DNA from: Sphagnum magellanicum
Lineage: Eukaryota > Streptophyta > Sphagnopsida > Sphagnales > Sphagnaceae
Reading direction: 5' to 3'
DNA length: 64,000 nucleotides
Assembly (NCBI GenBank): GCA_021904315.1
Contig: CM038914.1
Location: 434,001-498,000 of the forward strand
The notes beneath the pieces are model-generated. The model saw nothing but the letters and a program-made list of their open reading frames with translations, did no database searches and was not told the DNA's origin. Positions 61,501 to 64,000 of this stretch are shown one piece after another; positions within the stretch are counted from its first letter, which is position 1; each line of letters starts with the position of its first letter. The translations under genes were made by a program, and so were the position numbers.

Positions 61501-64000
61501 CCTGTTGATCTACATGGTAATAGTAGATTTAAGATGGCTTTCCCAGTTCAGAATCAGAGGGTTGGCCTCATTTGTTTTTAGTCCACTGACCATTTCAAAT
61601 TTGATTGATATCGTGTCTGCTGTGTGTTGCAACTGATTGATGTTAGACAGATATAAACCTATGAGATTAGAATTGATCACTTAGCTATTCCTCATATGTA
61701 GTCAGAATGCTTCTCAGATATTCTTCATTTTGTTTCTCACCTGTTGCCTTGGCAATCTGAACCAGGTTTGTCTATGCATTTGACCACAAAATACGGGTAG
61801 CAATTGAGTCAGCCATCTCATCAACAATTGTCTCAGGAGCTGCCAAGTTGGACACATTTCTTTTGAAACTTCCACGACATCTTCCAATTGATGACATATC
61901 TGCCATTGACGTCACGGTTGTGGAGGACCCTTTTGTGAGTCCCACCTTTTTGAGCGTGGGTGCAAAGGGTGAATTTGTCTCTGTGAAGAAATCCACTGTT
62001 CCCCCACAGGCTGACCATTCCTTACCCCCAGGGCTTTTCTGTAGTGAATCGATGAAGATGATCACCATTGCTCTTTGTGATTATGTCATCAATTCAGCGG
62101 CCAAAGTCTATTATGAGGTACATTCCTCTTTTTTTGGAGCTAATAATGTGCTTACCCTTGGATTTCTGCTCTCCCTTGCCCTTGACTTAGGTTTCCCTTG
62201 GCCCTCCACTGATTTTGCCTTCACCTGTATGCAGTATGAACACCTAAGAATCCTTTCCTCTGTTGTTCTGCCTATCCAATGGGATGCATCTTTTCAATCT
62301 CTTTTCATTGTTATTCTCCTCAATCCCCTAAGCTCCCAGGGTTGCCCATTAGGTTATCAAATTCTACTTGGTCAAACAATGGCTTCGAAAAGAAAAAAGT
62401 GAAGGATGTTCTCTGAATTCCTATGATTCAACAAGGTTCTATTTTTTCCACCCTGTTCTTTTCACTGGTTTTGATTTTGACAGTGTTAGTTTTTCCCCAG
62501 GCAAGGTCCTTGGAGTTGTTGGTGGATGAGTTGCCTCAAGACTGGCTATTGAACACTGCTTTCTGGAAATGGCTTATACCACAGCTTTACAGAGAGTATC
62601 CAAACCATGACATGGCACTTAACTTCTCTGTCTCTGCTGCACCTCAAGTTGAGCTTACAAGAAATGGAGCAAAGGCATTGGCTGCTGCTGAAATGACAGT
62701 TCTTGTCAAGACCAACACTGATTTTGTGCCTGTAGCCTGCTTATCCACGGTGGGTGTTCCTCTCATTGTATTGGTTCGCTATGTTGTTCCCTGGGGTATT
62801 AAGATTCTGTTCATGATCTATGGCTAAATTCACTTTGTATTGGTAGTGATAACCCTTGCTCCATTGCTGCAAGCTTGAACATCTACCCTGGTATTGTAAT
62901 TGGCTTATGCCATTACTGGTTGTGTGAGCAGCAGGACCATTACTGTAAATAATTTTCAACTCTTAGGGGATGCTTGTGGCTACTGATTACTAACCATGGA
63001 GAAACAATTGCTCTATGCAATGTAATGGCCATTTGGACATTTGTAATCCCAGAGCAGTGAGAGATTTTTCATGTGAAATTCTAAGAACAAGGAAAAACTC
63101 TCACATTATTAGGAGAATTTGTGCCATTAATGCCTACCTTATAGGCTGCAAAATGTGATGCTTAGTAAGTGGCTGTCTAATGCAGGATATGGTATTTTGT
63201 CCAAAGAAGGTGCTAATCGAGTATGGAGTATATGGCCATTGGCATGGTTGTAGTTAATGGTCTTCCTTTACTGTTAGAAAGCATTGGTGTCTATCATCTT
63301 TGTATGTGTTGTAGTGTAGTTGCTGAAATATGGTGGGTGTTTGGTGACAGACTTTGTCAATGGATGCATTAGCCAGACTTGATGGGAACAACATCACAGC
63401 AGAAGTCACACTGGATGCGGTCACCCTCCAGCTCAAATGGAGTCAAATTGGCAAATTCCCTGTCCAACTTATGCAGGTACTAATGGCTTTCTGAATGCAT
63501 GTCTTTTCTTACATTTGATGAGAGGCCTTCTGTTCAGTGAAAAGTGATATTACAGCTCTTGTCTGCTAAAAATTCTTGTTCAACATACCCAAATCAAGGG
63601 ACTAGTGCATCTGTGGAATTGTGCTTAGAATTCGTAGTTGTACTGAACTTGGAACTTCTGTGATTGCTTAATAAGGGCCTGCCAGGCTTATCTGAATGTT
63701 TTGTCAATCAAAATTAGTTTTGTCAGCAATGTCATAATATCTGTGACATGAACTAGCCAGAAGTTGGAAAGAGAAAAAAAACCCCTCAAGTGATGGTCAT
63801 TGACTTGGGTGTTTTCTCTGTGCAGTCAACAGTGCGTATTGTAGTCTCAAAGGTGATTATACCAATATTGAATCATAGCCTGAAGAGGGGATTTCCTCTG
63901 CCTGTGGTTCCAGCAATTGACCTCCAGAATGCAGATCTCAGATATGATGATGGCTACATCCTTATTTGTAGTGATGTGTACTACAAAGGTGGATACATCA
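58595..64000 (+). CDS. LBP/BPI-family lipid-binding protein (plant LBR-like), 3' end beyond window
   Basis: Eight exons stay in frame: 58595-58903, 59093-59164, 59234-59647, 61292-61431, 61766-62117, 62501-62749, 63351-63476 and 63826-64000 (612 residues so far). Residues 6-24 are hydrophobic (ATVCLLLFSSLLFLG), a likely signal peptide. From about residue 156 the sequence follows the BPI fold: GILVTLSEAGITYVKEVL, ITPLSLPDIHSQVACPIGRV, LYGGASWLYQWFVYAF, LPIDDISAIDVTVVEDP, then barrel two (PQDWLLNTAFWKWLIPQLY, LNFSVSAAPQVEL, RGFPLPVVPAIDLQNADL). Plant members, such as Arabidopsis LBR-1 and LBR-2, bind lipopolysaccharide and act in immune signalling. Only the last few dozen residues should be missing. 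The ~155 residues before the conserved domain are far longer than in typical relatives. The start is preceded by an acceptor, so the leader is spliced. Confidence 0.92.
59990..60245 (+). repeat. Intronic dispersed repeat, LBP intron 3, copy 1
   Basis: TATGCCTCTTCAGTGCTAGC, AACTCAGGACACAGATTTTA, TGTCAGGAGCTGG, ATGATGAAGGTGACAGTCTG and ATACTTTGTGAGTGGCACTT, in the order seen at 60,515-60,775 and 42,170-42,420. Confidence 0.75.
60515..60775 (+). repeat. Intronic dispersed repeat, LBP intron 3, copy 2
   Basis: CATGCCAGCCAACATTGTGA, GAACTCAGGACACAGAATAT, ACTGTCAGGAGCTG, ATGATGAAGGTGATGGTTTG and ACACTTTGTGAGTAACACTC; about 525 bp from copy 1. Confidence 0.75.

Overview
This is nuclear DNA from a land plant. 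Four intron-containing genes and one nuclear tRNA can be read. The proteins are plant types: two heavy-metal-associated (HMA) domain proteins, the 20S proteasome subunit alpha-5, and a plant LBP/BPI-like lipid-binding protein. Long introns, low gene density, very AT-rich spacers, TTTAGGG-type telomere-like tracts and heavy transposon load suggest a plant with a large repeat-rich genome. A non-seed plant such as a fern, lycophyte or bryophyte is my guess; the species cannot be fixed from the sequence alone.

Layout. 1-13.0 kb is repeat territory: a small element with GGCCTTGCC ends (two copies), a 71-bp minisatellite, a 94-bp triplication, a 146-bp duplication, ~90-bp repeats and 84-bp repeats. 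13.1-16.06 kb (+) is an HMA-domain gene with a Lys/Glu-rich and polyglycine tail. 17.8-21.3 kb holds a 42-bp tandem array, tRNA-Ser(AGA) on the minus strand, a 59-bp array and a foldback. 21.9-22.7 kb (-) is a second, convergent HMA gene; a 365-bp MITE with a perfect 34-bp palindrome lies in its 5' region. 24.4-33.6 kb is a transposon cluster built around a 4.1-kb 5'-truncated LINE. The LINE is flanked by a GCATCT target duplication, and an unoccupied paralogous target lies about 3 kb away. 33.9-34.8 kb has two tandem arrays. 34.8-40.1 kb is AT-rich with no gene seen.

40.3-43.4 kb (+) is the complete nine-exon proteasome alpha-5 gene (237 residues). 43.7-45.2 kb contains dispersed repeats, a foldback and a second MITE of the same family. 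45.2-49.4 kb is AT-rich and non-coding. 49.5-50.0 kb (+) is a decayed hAT-type transposase piece. 50.4-55.1 kb (-) is a decayed Ty1/copia retrotransposon. 56.1-58.5 kb holds repeats and the probable 5' region of the last gene. 58.6-64.0 kb (+) is an LBP/BPI-family gene running off the window end, with eight coding exons visible and an unusually long N-terminal extension.

The genes do not form a pathway. They are housekeeping or stress-type genes set between independent transposon insertions. The most informative signals are structural: a dated LINE insertion with its empty site, a MITE family with recognisable ends and TAA duplications, an intronic repeat family shared by the proteasome and LBP genes, and hairpin-bearing satellites.
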